Origin: Flavobacterium fontis
GTDB taxonomy: Bacteria > Bacteroidota > Bacteroidia > Flavobacteriales > Flavobacteriaceae
Length of the DNA: 64,000 bases
Assembly: GCF_900129405.1 (NCBI RefSeq)
Contig: NZ_FQVQ01000002.1
Location: 124,001-188,000, forward strand
Direction of reading: 5' to 3'
The translations under genes and the position numbers were made by a program. Below are positions 16,401-23,994 of the stretch, piece after piece (the stretch's first letter is position 1; each line of letters starts with the position of its first letter). A model generated the notes under the pieces. The model worked only from the letters and a program-made list of their open reading frames with translations, did no database searches and had not been told where the DNA came from.

Positions 16401-17240
16401 CGTAATCACTACCGTATACGTACTGCTGCTTGTATTAAACAAAGGCATTTGTACAGGAATAGCTACCGAAAGAGGGCCTCCCGAAGAAACCGTTTGCGTC
16501 CAGGATATCGAACTTTGATTGGGGGCCTGTGCGGTAAAGGCTAAGGTCAAAGGGTAACGCAAAGGAAGGGTAGACTCATTCGTCAAAAGGGTTAATGTAC
16601 CCGCCCCCAGTGCACAGGTGTTTAATTGACAATCCAATACCAAACTCCCCACGATTACATTAGGGGGATTTTCATAAAATACGGTATAGGTTTGCACAAT
16701 AGCATCATTGCAAGTGTCATTAACTCGAAACAAATAGGTTCCTGGAGGCAGATTAAAGAACTGATTGGAAGGCTGCGGAGGATAAGTCACCGGACCCGAA
16801 ATAATTTCATACGAAATGGGCTGCCCGACCGTCACATCAACCGTCACATCAGCATTGAAACAATTTACCTGTTGTCCCAAAATTTGATACGATAAAATTG
16901 TCCGTTCATCGGTTACCGTAACCGTTGTTTGTTGACTGTTGCTCGCATTCCCCAGCGTTTGCAAAGCCACCACTTGATAGGCACCTGCTATGAGTCCTGT
17001 AACCGAAAGCTGAGTGGTGGTCACCACCGGCTGAGTGGTATTAGGCAACGCATACACAGAAAAAGTAACCGTTGCATTGGGTGTAGTATTGGCCAATTCA
17101 AATTGCAACGTACCATTCCCCGTACAGGTTTCATTCTGAACATTAACCAAAAGTGAAAAGTCTGCTAATTGCGCAAAAGAGAAGCTTGAAACAAACAAGA
17201 AAAAGAGAAGGCTTATATGTAAATAATTTTTGGATTGCAT
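13458..17240 (-). CDS. Large T9SS type B (gliding-motility-type C-terminal domain) surface protein
   Basis: A 1,260-residue secreted protein. The signal peptide is MQSKNYLHISLLFFLFVSSFSFAQ. A long series of SprB-like/Ig-like beta domains follows, with recurring phrases such as PPGTYLFRVNDTC, GNYTLQFTDGC, GNYEITVVDSC and GTYTFTITDVCG; each phrase ends a roughly 90-100 residue module. Near the C-terminus come two Ig-like modules. The last ~85 residues (FPNVLTPNDDGNNDSFNL, VYNRWGRRVF, LPDGVYYYLVF) form the gliding-motility-associated type B sorting domain. Export by T9SS to the cell surface is therefore expected. A role in adhesion or motility is inferred from the family. The gene end overlaps mlaF by four bases. 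Confidence 0.9.
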   Translation of the reverse strand: MQSKNYLHISLLFFLFVSSFSFAQLADFSLLVNVQNETCTGNGTLQFELANTTPNATVTFSVYALPNTTQPVVTTTQLSVTGLIAGAYQVVALQTLGNASNSQQTTVTVTDERTILSYQILGQQVNCFNADVTVDVTVGQPISYEIISGPVTYPPQPSNQFFNLPPGTYLFRVNDTCNDAIVQTYTVFYENPPNVIVGSLVLDCQLNTCALGAGTLTLLTNESTLPLRYPLTLAFTAQAPNQSSISWTQTVSSGGPLSVAIPVQMPLFNTSSSTYTVVITDACGNIRTFGPINYNSQPTVSVSSFKDNCFRVLQVNPCLFLPPYTLNFTQAPPGFNPAQLSPQYPGPYNDSTVSFAATLTTPIPNGNYTLQFTDGCNRTITYSFTVNDPPMTYNLGYQPALCSWVLSMPINGDPVVSVIFTEAPPEYTQQLPFDASGIIVGGVFEDELPPGNYEITVVDSCGITSQLTMVVGAPPVEVELVPGNPNGCVGNLGSVGIGIRFSQFQSIVMTEAPANFTFPLPYDCTPFIVQPAAVYAFVQNLPVGTYTFTITDVCGRVFVRSVTLVPQINTNALIKQELTGCGFGFSSIALRSLNGDLVSVQITAAPPGYPQPLPHNVSANLFNGRLYMNGLPAGSYTIASVDVCNVQLEEDYTLVGYQVTQNTIDFIPNCGSFDVRLFFTDNNLSNHVFYLQKWNSALGQWTHPGTGVPQVSGAIPNSSNGIPLFQGMNLNFAYTGQFRVVEVFYYFSNGNASLTTCVTTLKEGSFFGDLRIINAYSVPCADTPRVVIVAQGAAPLYYSITSFNGQPFTLVNGTSNIFTGLVPGVYNFRVQDECGNIVNRLVNLGSLNPPAITANNLCEGQFGQLAVDDNALFTYQWWNANNPSQILSTTAVLPFNPFFNAVHAGTYFVRITYAFAGSGCPDQVLQYVIPPTTLPFAGDDGIVSLCSPTVTLDLFTVLSGNYQPFGIWTDISGSGGLNGSVWSTQGLPFGSYTFEYRVDGLCNTFDTATVVVQFFEPLPELNITADLALCAGSPLELAAPTIPGATYLWVGPNGFTATSANPPPLAATPEAAGTYELTVQRNSCVATASTTVEVTPLPVFSIVSTCVNGSVHLEVVPQSPSNLDNASLAWSGPSGFQANTSTVDLTGQPAGTYTAAVTVNGLCTTTVPLEVLNTFCAFPNVLTPNDDGNNDSFNLIGLDVDRFEVYNRWGRRVFAERNYLNSWRGQNENGGLLPDGVYYYLVFLRNGTEKQGWVLLTSGR

Positions 17241-17348
17241 ACATAGCTTTATTTCACTCGATACAAATAATCGATAAGAATTTACTTATAAAGATAATAA
17301 ATTCCTTGTTTACTTTTCACCTCATCATGAAGTAAATTTCAAAAAAAA

Positions 17349-18410
17349 CTACATCTCGCTTGCCTTGGCCGTAATTCGTTTGATTTCTTGCTCCTTCCCT
17401 TTGGGATAAATCAACAAAACATCGTGATGGTCAACAATGATAAAATCATCCAAACCATCAATGACAATAAGTTTTTTTCCTTCGGCGCGAATAATATTGT
17501 TGGACGCGTTTTCCAAAATTACGGTTGCATTTACCACCGCATTGTCTTGGGCATCTTTGTCCAATTTTTCATGCAGCGAACCCCAGGTTCCTAAATCATT
17601 CCAGTCAAAAGTGGCGGGCAATACGTAGACGTTTCGGGCATGTTCTAAAATGGCATAATCAATCGAAATATTGTCAGCCTGTGCATAATGTTGCGCAATA
17701 AAATCGGACTCACTTAAGGTATTGTACGCTTCCATTCCCGCTGAAAACAGGGAAAACATGGCAGGCTGAAAATGCTGAAAAGCTTCTGTTATCGCTTGTA
17801 CATTCCAGATAAAAATACCTCCATTCCACAAGAAATTGCCTTGCTCCAAAAAGTGTTTGGCCGTCTCATAATCGGGTTTTTCGCGAAATTGAACCACTGG
17901 CTTCACGGCGGCAGTCTCCGTTTGATTGTATTCAATATATCCAAAACCCGTGTTGGGGAAAGTAGGTTGAATTCCCAACGTCATCAATGCATTCTCTTGG
18001 GTACAAAAATCAAAACACTGCTGTAAATTTTGTGTAAACGCTTGCTCATCCTCTATCCAATGATCGCTGGGCGCCACCACAACGACCGCATCAGGATTTT
18101 GCTTCTTGATTTTTAACGAGGCATACAAAATACAAGGCGCGGTATTGCGCATGGCGGGCTCCAATACAATTTGTTCGGGTGCAACTTGAGGTAGTTGTTC
18201 TAAAACTAGGGCATTGTAACGCGCATTGGTCAATATCAGAATGTTCTCCACAGGAATGCTCTTCGACAAACGACTGAATGTTTTTTGAATCAAGGTTTCC
18301 CCCGAGCCCAACATATCGTGAAATTGTTTCGGATAATCGGCCGTACTCACAGGCCAAAAGCGCGATCCTACGCCACCTGCCATCAATATTGCGTAATAAT
18401 TGGAATTCAT
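17349..18410 (-). CDS. manC: Mannose-1-phosphate guanylyltransferase
   Basis: A 353-residue nucleotidyltransferase that makes GDP-mannose from mannose-1-phosphate and GTP for glycans. MNSNYYAILMAGGVGSRFWP opens with the nucleotide-binding signature GGVGSRFWP, and PKQFHDMLG is the family signature. Later come VVVAPSDHWI, FREKPDYETA and NGGIFIWN, the sugar-phosphate site. It lacks the extra C-terminal isomerase domain of longer bifunctional enzymes. The ATG at 18410 is preferred over one at 18431, because MNSNYY is the usual start and the -7 box lies further upstream. Confidence 0.93.
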   Translation of the reverse strand: MNSNYYAILMAGGVGSRFWPVSTADYPKQFHDMLGSGETLIQKTFSRLSKSIPVENILILTNARYNALVLEQLPQVAPEQIVLEPAMRNTAPCILYASLKIKKQNPDAVVVVAPSDHWIEDEQAFTQNLQQCFDFCTQENALMTLGIQPTFPNTGFGYIEYNQTETAAVKPVVQFREKPDYETAKHFLEQGNFLWNGGIFIWNVQAITEAFQHFQPAMFSLFSAGMEAYNTLSESDFIAQHYAQADNISIDYAILEHARNVYVLPATFDWNDLGTWGSLHEKLDKDAQDNAVVNATVILENASNNIIRAEGKKLIVIDGLDDFIIVDHHDVLLIYPKGKEQEIKRITAKASEM

Positions 18411-18451
18411 GTAGTCAAAATTGGTCAACAATCCTTTTCGAACCGTTGGTA

Positions 18452-18459
18452 CAAATATA
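18452..18459 (-). promoter_or_regulatory. -7 box TATATTTG for manC
   Basis: A perfect TANNTTTG on the minus strand, 41 bases before the ATG at 18410. No TTG is found at the usual distance upstream. Confidence 0.5.
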
Positions 18460-18518
18460 TTTAATCCCCAAAGGAAACGTATAAATATGATTATAAAAAG
18501 ATAAAATAATAGTAGGAT

Positions 18519-19121
18519 TTATCCTCCGGGTACTATTTCTACCTCTGCATTGGCATGAAACAAAAACAATTTTCCCGAAGCCACTTCCAAACAAATATAA
18601 CGCTTCACCCGCAAGCCTTGTTTTTGAAAAATCCGACCGTTTTTGAGGCGAAAGTAAGCCCCATTGGGCACTTCGTGGATAAAATGCACATCCGGTTTGC
18701 GCTCATCAAACTGTTTTAACGCGAAAGCCAGCCGCGCATCGGTATCACTAGAAGCTGTGGGATTTCGAAAATGTTGGGCCACCAAGGGCAACACCGCATG
18801 AGGAAAAATTTCAGGTCGTATAAACGGTACCATCAACCGCTGAAACGTCATTTTCCACTCAACACCATGAGGTTTGATAAGTCTGCCGTATTGCTCAAAT
18901 GCGACCAAATGCGCAATCTCGTGAACCAAGGTGATCAAAAAACGGTACTTATTCAAATTGGCATTCACCGTAATCTCGTGCTTTCCATTGACCGCTTTCC
19001 GATAATCACCATGCCGCGTTTGCCGCTCATGGACAATTTTCAAATGCACACTATGGGTTTTGATCAGCTCAAAACAAGGCCGTACAGCATGCTCGGGGAG
19101 GTATTTGGCGAGGACTTCCAA
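18519..19121 (-). CDS. SprT-like zinc metalloprotease domain protein
   Basis: A 200-residue protein of the SprT-like family. The zincin motif TLVHEIAHLVAFEQYG gives His67, Glu68 and His71, and KPHGVEWK supplies the third ligand His85. EITVNANLNKYRFLIT just before it is a family hallmark. Relatives include SprT of bacteria and the eukaryotic SPRTN protease for DNA-protein crosslinks; the bacterial role is not settled. The only usable start is a TTG at 19121, since an in-frame TAA lies a few codons upstream. That start lies seven bases from the edge of the repeat element at 19128, so insertion of the element may have removed the original ATG. Confidence 0.85.
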   Translation of the reverse strand: MEVLAKYLPEHAVRPCFELIKTHSVHLKIVHERQTRHGDYRKAVNGKHEITVNANLNKYRFLITLVHEIAHLVAFEQYGRLIKPHGVEWKMTFQRLMVPFIRPEIFPHAVLPLVAQHFRNPTASSDTDARLAFALKQFDERKPDVHFIHEVPNGAYFRLKNGRIFQKQGLRVKRYICLEVASGKLFLFHANAEVEIVPGG

Positions 19122-19127
19122 AGGAAA

Positions 19128-19608
19128 AATTATGAGTTATGAATTATGAATTAAGAGATGAGTTTCAAATTTCGTCTCGTTGTTAAAATAATGCTTCGCA
19201 ATATCCGAAAAACTTCCTCACAATCCTTATTTAATGCATCAAATTGAACTTCAGATATGCGTTGAGAAGCTACCATTAATTCTAACCAATATTGCGTTTC
19301 TGCACATTCTTTTTGAGCAATATGAAGTTTATGAATAAAATCTAATTTCGACTGTGCATTATGGGCTTCTCGCACATTAGCCCCAACAGAAGTAACCGAC
19401 TTCAAAAACTGTCGTTCCGTTACAAAATCTCTATTGGTAAGCAATACTTGTTGATAAAATTGAACCCCTTTCAGGGCTAACTGAAAGCTTTTTTCTATAA
19501 TTATACTTTTCTTCATGGCTTTTAAAAATTTGATATTTAATAAATGTATGTACTAGTTATAATTCATAATTCATAATTCATAACTCATAATTCATAACTC
19601 ATAATTCA
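19128..19608. repeat. Cassette bounded by a 26-base perfect inverted repeat of ATTATGA-type heptamers
   Basis: Bases 19128-19153 and 19567-19592 are perfect inverted copies over 26 bases, built of heptamers such as GAATTAT and GAGTTAT. The right side carries further copies to 19608. The pair encloses the four-helix-bundle gene and fits between the stop of the SDR gene (19610) and the start of the SprT gene (19121). In a minus-strand transcript the arms would form a long stem with the gene in the loop. No transposase is present and no target duplication was recognised. Confidence 0.85.
19151..19516 (-). CDS. Four-helix-bundle protein (23S rRNA intervening-sequence protein family)
   Basis: A 121-residue, mostly helical protein of the family first described from intervening sequences in 23S rRNA genes. 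Typical features are the start IIIEKSFQLALKGVQFYQ, the signature LKSVTSVGANVREAHNAQSKLDFIHKLHIAQKE, and a third and fourth helix (ETQYWLELM..., FDALNKDCEEVFRIL). The biochemical function of the family is unknown; some members are fused to or lie near diversity-generating retroelements. Here it is intergenic, not in an rRNA gene, yet it is still enclosed by inverted repeats. The TAA stop falls inside the left repeat arm. Confidence 0.9.
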   Translation of the reverse strand: MKKSIIIEKSFQLALKGVQFYQQVLLTNRDFVTERQFLKSVTSVGANVREAHNAQSKLDFIHKLHIAQKECAETQYWLELMVASQRISEVQFDALNKDCEEVFRILRSIILTTRRNLKLIS

Positions 19609-19609
19609 A

Positions 19610-20284
19610 TCATGGAGTAGAGGACGAAACCTGAATAATTTTTCCATTATGAAAAGCATTCCCTTTTAAGGTGAAATTATAGATATAATCGGCCATTTCG
19701 GCGGCTGACACGGGTGCTTGGTACCCTGGGAAGGCTTCTTCCAACATTTCGGTTTGAACCGCTCCCAACGCCAAAACATTAAATGCAATACCGCGCTCTT
19801 TGTATTCCTCAGCAAGTAGTTCCGATAAGGTAATGACAGCGCCTTTGCTCGAACTGTATGCCGCCAATCCGGGGAATTTCATACTGCCTTGAATACCGCC
19901 CATCGAACTCACACTGACCACATGACTGCCCGATGGCATAAAGGGCAAACAGACCTGGGTCAATAAAGCAACACCAAACACATTCACTTGATAGACACGT
20001 TCAAAATCTTCCAACCGCAATTGTTCAAAGGGCTTGTTGACCAAACTCCCCGCATTGTGTACAAGTCGATCTACCTGCTTCCAGCTGTGGGTGAGAAAAT
20101 CCCGTACCTGATGCAAATCGTCCTCCACCGTTAAATCAAGGGAGAAACAAGTAATATTGGGATGTTGCATCAATTCCTGAGGGATTTTTCGCGATAAGGC
20201 CAACACTTGATGCCCCGCTTCTGCACATTGTAGTGCTAATTGCAAACCGATTCCTCGGGATGTTCCAGTAACGATAATATTCAT
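19610..20284 (-). CDS. SDR family NAD(P)-dependent oxidoreductase
   Basis: A 224-residue classical short-chain dehydrogenase. The cofactor motif is VTGTSRGIG (5-13), followed by HNAGS (77-81). The catalytic set is Ser126/127 in VSVSSMGG and Tyr143-X3-Lys147 in AAYSSSKGAV. The basic residue of SRK (31-33) after beta-2 favours NADP. The C-terminus is short, so substrate specificity is open. It lies upstream, on the same strand, of the four-helix-bundle cassette and the SprT gene. The stop codon is two bases from the repeat array. Confidence 0.9.
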   Translation of the reverse strand: MNIIVTGTSRGIGLQLALQCAEAGHQVLALSRKIPQELMQHPNITCFSLDLTVEDDLHQVRDFLTHSWKQVDRLVHNAGSLVNKPFEQLRLEDFERVYQVNVFGVALLTQVCLPFMPSGSHVVSVSSMGGIQGSMKFPGLAAYSSSKGAVITLSELLAEEYKERGIAFNVLALGAVQTEMLEEAFPGYQAPVSAAEMADYIYNFTLKGNAFHNGKIIQVSSSTP

Positions 20285-20345
20285 AGGTTTTAGATCTAAG
20301 TGGTGACTCTATTTTTTGCGCATTGGCAGCTCATGACCCTTGAAG

Positions 20346-20353
20346 CAAAGTTA
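20346..20353 (-). promoter_or_regulatory. -7 box TAACTTTG for the SDR gene
   Basis: A perfect TANNTTTG on the minus strand, about 60 bases upstream of the SDR start and directly after the terminator of the acyl-CoA dehydrogenase gene, so the SDR has its own promoter. Confidence 0.5.
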
Positions 20354-20369
20354 GGGATTTCAACCCACA

Positions 20370-20394
20370 AAAAAACCTCCACAAAGGGAGGTCT
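20370..20394 (-). terminator. Intrinsic terminator of the acyl-CoA dehydrogenase gene
   Basis: Stem ACCTCC (20375-20380) with GGAGGT (20387-20392) and a six-base loop. On the minus strand it runs into seven T. It lies 20 bases after the dehydrogenase stop. Confidence 0.85.
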
Positions 20395-20414
20395 TTTCAA
20401 TATTCATATAAAAA

Positions 20415-21554
20415 TTAAGCAATGAGTCCACGAGAAATTACTATACGTTGAATCTCAGAAGTTCCTTCATAAATCTGTGTAATCTTCGCATCACGCATCA
20501 TACGTTCTACATGATACTCCGCCACATATCCGTTCCCTCCGTGAATCTGAACTGCCTCATTGGCTACTTCTAACGCAACTTCAGAAGCATACAATTTGGC
20601 CATCGCACCACTGTGGGCAATATCTTTTCCTTCATCTTTTTCCACCGCTGCTTTCATCACCAACAATTTAGCCGCTGTCGTTTTCACATACATATCGGCC
20701 AATTTGAAAGCAATGGCTTGGTGTTTAAAGATTTCTTTGCCAAAAGCTTTGCGCTCTTGGGCATATTTCAACGCCAATTCATAAGCACCATACGCAATAC
20801 CTAGAGCTTGCGAAGCGATACCAATTCGGCCTCCATTCAAAACATTCATGGCAAAAGAAAATCCAAAACCATCTTCACCAATACGGTTTTCTTTCGGCAC
20901 TTTAACATCGGTAAACATTAACGAATGGGTATCCGATCCGCGAATCCCCATCTTTTTTTCTTTGGGTCCAATTTCAAATCCTTCCCACCCTTTTTCTACA
21001 ATGAAGGCATTGATGCCTTTGTGTCCTTTTTCAGGGTCGGTTTGTGCCATTACCAAATAAGTTGAAGCGGTTGATCCGTTGGTAATCCAGTTTTTGGTTC
21101 CATTCAACAAATAATAATCCCCCATATCTTTCGCCGTCGTTTTTTGCGAAGTGGCATCCGAACCTGCTTCTGGCTCCGACAAACAGAAAGCACCGATCTT
21201 TTCTCCTTTGGCTAATGGCACCAAATATTTCATTTTTTGTTCTTCGCTACAGTATTTCTCCATACCCGCACACACCAACGAGTTGTTTACCGACATGATT
21301 ACCGCCGCTGAAGCATCGACTTTGGCAATCTCCGTCATCGCCAACACATACGATACACTATCCAATCCAGCGCCCCCGTATTTGGGGTCAACCATCATGC
21401 CCATAAAACCCAAATCGGCCATCATTTTGACCTGCTCGGTAGGGAACTTGGAGTGTTCGTCGCGTTCAATCACGCCGGGCAATAATTCGTTTTGAGCAAA
21501 ATCACGCGCCGCCTGCTGAATCATCAAATGCTCTTCGGTAAGATTAAAATCCAT
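20415..21554 (-). CDS. Acyl-CoA dehydrogenase
   Basis: A 379-residue FAD enzyme that introduces the alpha-beta double bond into acyl-CoA in fatty acid or branched-chain amino acid breakdown. The N-terminal helical domain begins MDFNLTEEHLMIQQAARDFA. LSEPEAGSD is the FAD/substrate signature, ITNGSTASTYLVMAQTDP the beta domain, and QIHGGNGYVAEYHVERMMRDAKITQIYEGTSEIQR the C-terminal signature, with the catalytic glutamate in IYEGT. Length and domain order are those of short-chain (butyryl-type) enzymes. It is transcribed alone, with its own promoter and terminator. Confidence 0.94.
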   Translation of the reverse strand: MDFNLTEEHLMIQQAARDFAQNELLPGVIERDEHSKFPTEQVKMMADLGFMGMMVDPKYGGAGLDSVSYVLAMTEIAKVDASAAVIMSVNNSLVCAGMEKYCSEEQKMKYLVPLAKGEKIGAFCLSEPEAGSDATSQKTTAKDMGDYYLLNGTKNWITNGSTASTYLVMAQTDPEKGHKGINAFIVEKGWEGFEIGPKEKKMGIRGSDTHSLMFTDVKVPKENRIGEDGFGFSFAMNVLNGGRIGIASQALGIAYGAYELALKYAQERKAFGKEIFKHQAIAFKLADMYVKTTAAKLLVMKAAVEKDEGKDIAHSGAMAKLYASEVALEVANEAVQIHGGNGYVAEYHVERMMRDAKITQIYEGTSEIQRIVISRGLIA

Positions 21555-21596
21555 ATAAATTCGTGTTTGTTAGTCGTAAATTTTAATTTTGGTTTC

Positions 21597-21627
21597 CAAA
21601 TGTATAATATAATACGCGAAACTTCAA
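21597..21627 (-). promoter_or_regulatory. Promoter TTG-N20-TACATTTG for acyl-CoA dehydrogenase
   Basis: On the minus strand TTG at 21627-21625 is followed after 20 bases by TACATTTG at 21604-21597. The start codon is 43 bases downstream of the box. It lies in the divergent gap shared with anmK. Confidence 0.6.
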
Positions 21628-21648
21628 ACGATTTCGTAATTTTAAAAA

Positions 21649-22722
21649 ATGTCTAAACACACCTACCATATTCTCGGCGTCATGTCGGGCACATCCCTCG
21701 ATGGCATTGACTTGGCTGAAGTTTTTTTTACGTTCGAAAACGGGCGTTGGACCTATGCATTCGGCGTTTCTGCCACTCTGCCTTATTCCAATAATTGGTA
21801 CCGTCGTTTGCAGGATGCCTTACACTATGCCCCGCTCGAGCTTCAACAACTTAATCAGGAGTATACCGCCTATCTGGGCGAAGTGATTGCGTCTTTTATT
21901 CAAACCCATGGCCTTCAAGCTCTTGATGCGGTGTGCTCTCATGGCCATACGATTCTTCACCAACCGCAAAACGGATATACGTTACAAATCGGTAACCTTC
22001 CTGAAATTGCCTCCTATTGCCAACAAACGGTAGTGTGCGACTTTCGCGTGCAGGATGTAGAACGCGGTGGACAAGGCGCTCCTCTGGTTCCTATCGGCGA
22101 CCGAATGCTGTTTTCAGAGTACACGTATTGCCTCAATCTCGGGGGGTTCTCCAACGTTTCCTTTGAACACCATCAACGCCGCATTGCCTTCGATATTTCG
22201 CCCGTCAATACTGTTCTTAATCACTATGCCGCACAACTTGGAATGGCCTATGATGCTGGGGGAGAACACGCGGCCGAGGGAACCCTTTTGCCTGAGCTAT
22301 GGAAAGCTTTAAATGACTTGGAATACTACGCACAACCCTTTCCTAAATCGTTGGGGGTTGAATTTGTGCGCGAAAAAGTCTTACCCCTGATGCACCGTTA
22401 CAACCCCTCGCCCATTGACGCGCTTCGCACCTTTACCGAACATATTGCCTACCAAACCGCCCAGGCATTACCCATTGCCCAAGGGCGTTTACTTATCACG
22501 GGCGGAGGCGCTTACAATCATTTTTTACGTCAACGAATGCAAGCCTACCTCCCCGAAATGACGCTTATCGTGCCCGATAACACAACCTTGGAATTTAAAG
22601 AAGCCTTGATTTTTGGGTTGTTGGGCGTACTGCGCTTGCGGGAGGAAATCAATGTGCTTTCGAGTGTAACAGGTGCTCACGAAGACCATTGCAGTGGAAA
22701 AGTATATCCTTGGAAAGGATGA
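21649..22722 (+). CDS. anmK: Anhydro-N-acetylmuramic acid kinase
   Basis: A 357-residue kinase of the ASKHA fold that cleaves and phosphorylates 1,6-anhydro-MurNAc to MurNAc-6-phosphate in cell-wall recycling. The N-terminal phosphate loop GVMSGTSLDGIDLA is diagnostic. VCDFRVQDVERGGQGAPLVP and LNLGGFSNVSF carry the catalytic and sugar-binding parts, followed by GGEHAAEG and the adenosine motif LLITGGGAYN. Length is normal (350-380). No other recycling genes (murQ, ampG) are nearby. It is divergent from the acyl-CoA dehydrogenase, and its start is 43 bases before the amino acid dehydrogenase start. Confidence 0.95.
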   Translation: MSKHTYHILGVMSGTSLDGIDLAEVFFTFENGRWTYAFGVSATLPYSNNWYRRLQDALHYAPLELQQLNQEYTAYLGEVIASFIQTHGLQALDAVCSHGHTILHQPQNGYTLQIGNLPEIASYCQQTVVCDFRVQDVERGGQGAPLVPIGDRMLFSEYTYCLNLGGFSNVSFEHHQRRIAFDISPVNTVLNHYAAQLGMAYDAGGEHAAEGTLLPELWKALNDLEYYAQPFPKSLGVEFVREKVLPLMHRYNPSPIDALRTFTEHIAYQTAQALPIAQGRLLITGGGAYNHFLRQRMQAYLPEMTLIVPDNTTLEFKEALIFGLLGVLRLREEINVLSSVTGAHEDHCSGKVYPWKG

Positions 22723-22738
22723 ATTATAAAGGAATCCG

Positions 22739-22746
22739 TACTTTTG
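22739..22746 (+). promoter_or_regulatory. -7 box TACTTTTG for the amino acid dehydrogenase
   Basis: A perfect TANNTTTG, 19 bases before the ATG at 22765. It contains the in-frame TTG at 22744 that would otherwise extend the ORF, and so settles the start. Confidence 0.6.
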
Positions 22747-22764
22747 CGGCACAAACAAACTACG

Positions 22765-23994
22765 ATGAAAGATTTACTGAAAAAATTTGAAAATAAACAA
22801 CCCGAAATCGTCTTCAATTGGAAAGATAGCGAAACCGATGCCGAAGGATGGACCGTAATCAACTCCCTACGAGGAGGAGCGGCCGGCGGGGGAACTCGCA
22901 TGCGCAAAGGACTCGATATGAACGAAGTACTTTCACTGGCCAAAACCATGGAAGTGAAATTTACAGTATCCGGCCCTGCCATTGGTGGTGCAAAATCAGG
23001 GATCAATTTTGACCCCAACGACCCGCGTAAAAAAGACGTATTGAAACGTTGGTACAAAGCGGTATCGCCACTGCTGAAAAGTTATTATGGCACGGGGGGC
23101 GACCTCAACGTCGATGAAATCCATGAAGTAATTCCCATGACTGAAGAATGCGGCGTATGGCATCCGCAAGAAGGGGTGTTTAACGGACATTTCAAACCCA
23201 CCGATGCCGACAAAATCAACCGCATTGGTCAGTTGCGTCAAGGGGTAATTAAAGTGATAGAAAATCCGAAATTCTCCCCCGATGTTTTGCGCAAATACAC
23301 CGTAGCCGATATGATTACAGGATACGGAGTCGCCGAGGCCGTTCGTCATTATTACAACACCTATGGCGGGGATTTTCACGGTAAAAAAGCGATTGTGCAA
23401 GGATTTGGCAACGTGGGTTCGGCCGCAGCATTTTACCTTGCTGAAATGGGAGTTCGTGTCGTTGGTATCCTCGACCGTGAGGGTGGCGTGATGAATGAAA
23501 ACGGATTTACCTATGACGAAATCAAACGCTTGTTCCTCAACAAAGACGGCAATAAATTGGTGGCCGAAAACATGATTCCTTTTGCCGAAATCAATGAAAA
23601 AATATGGCATATAGGCGCCGAAATTTTTGCTCCTTGCGCCGCCTCTCGCCTCGTTACACAAAGCCAAGTCGATGCCCTAATCGAGAGCGGTTTGGAAGTC
23701 ATCACATGTGGAGCCAATGTACCTTTTGCGGACAAGGAGATTTTCTTTGGACCCATTATGGAACATACCGATCAAAAAGTGAGCTTGATTCCTGATTTCG
23801 TATCCAATTGTGGAATGGCGCGCGTCTTCGCCTATTTTATGGAGAAAAAAGTCCAAATGACCGATGAAGCCATTTTCTACGACACTTCCGAAACCATCAA
23901 AAAAGCGATCGAACGCGTACACGATCGTAAAGCCGACAAACATAACATTAGTGCTACGGCCTTTGAAATTGCCCTTCAACAGCTTGTATCATGA
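22765..23994 (+). CDS. Glu/Leu/Phe/Val dehydrogenase
   Basis: A 409-residue NAD(P)-dependent amino acid dehydrogenase that deaminates an amino acid to its 2-oxo acid. LRGGAAGGGTRMRKGLDMNEVLSLA and GPAIGGAKSGINFDP hold the substrate-binding lysines. YYGTGGDLNVDEIHEV is the catalytic aspartate region, and VQGFGNVGSAAAFYLAE the Rossmann dinucleotide motif. It is shorter than hexameric glutamate dehydrogenase (about 450) and closer to the Leu/Phe/Val type, so the natural substrate is uncertain. The ATG at 22765 follows the promoter box. The stop overlaps nhaA by four bases. Confidence 0.9.
   Translation: MKDLLKKFENKQPEIVFNWKDSETDAEGWTVINSLRGGAAGGGTRMRKGLDMNEVLSLAKTMEVKFTVSGPAIGGAKSGINFDPNDPRKKDVLKRWYKAVSPLLKSYYGTGGDLNVDEIHEVIPMTEECGVWHPQEGVFNGHFKPTDADKINRIGQLRQGVIKVIENPKFSPDVLRKYTVADMITGYGVAEAVRHYYNTYGGDFHGKKAIVQGFGNVGSAAAFYLAEMGVRVVGILDREGGVMNENGFTYDEIKRLFLNKDGNKLVAENMIPFAEINEKIWHIGAEIFAPCAASRLVTQSQVDALIESGLEVITCGANVPFADKEIFFGPIMEHTDQKVSLIPDFVSNCGMARVFAYFMEKKVQMTDEAIFYDTSETIKKAIERVHDRKADKHNISATAFEIALQQLVS

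Noticed and set aside
19128..19608. A classical insertion sequence or MITE
   Set aside because: There are inverted repeats but no transposase, and no target-site duplication was recognised; the enclosed gene is a four-helix-bundle protein, so it is described only as a cassette.
22996..23667. A 223-codon minus-strand ORF opposite the amino acid dehydrogenase
   Set aside because: The plus-strand gene has full family motifs, whereas the antisense frame has none; it is a by-product of codon bias.
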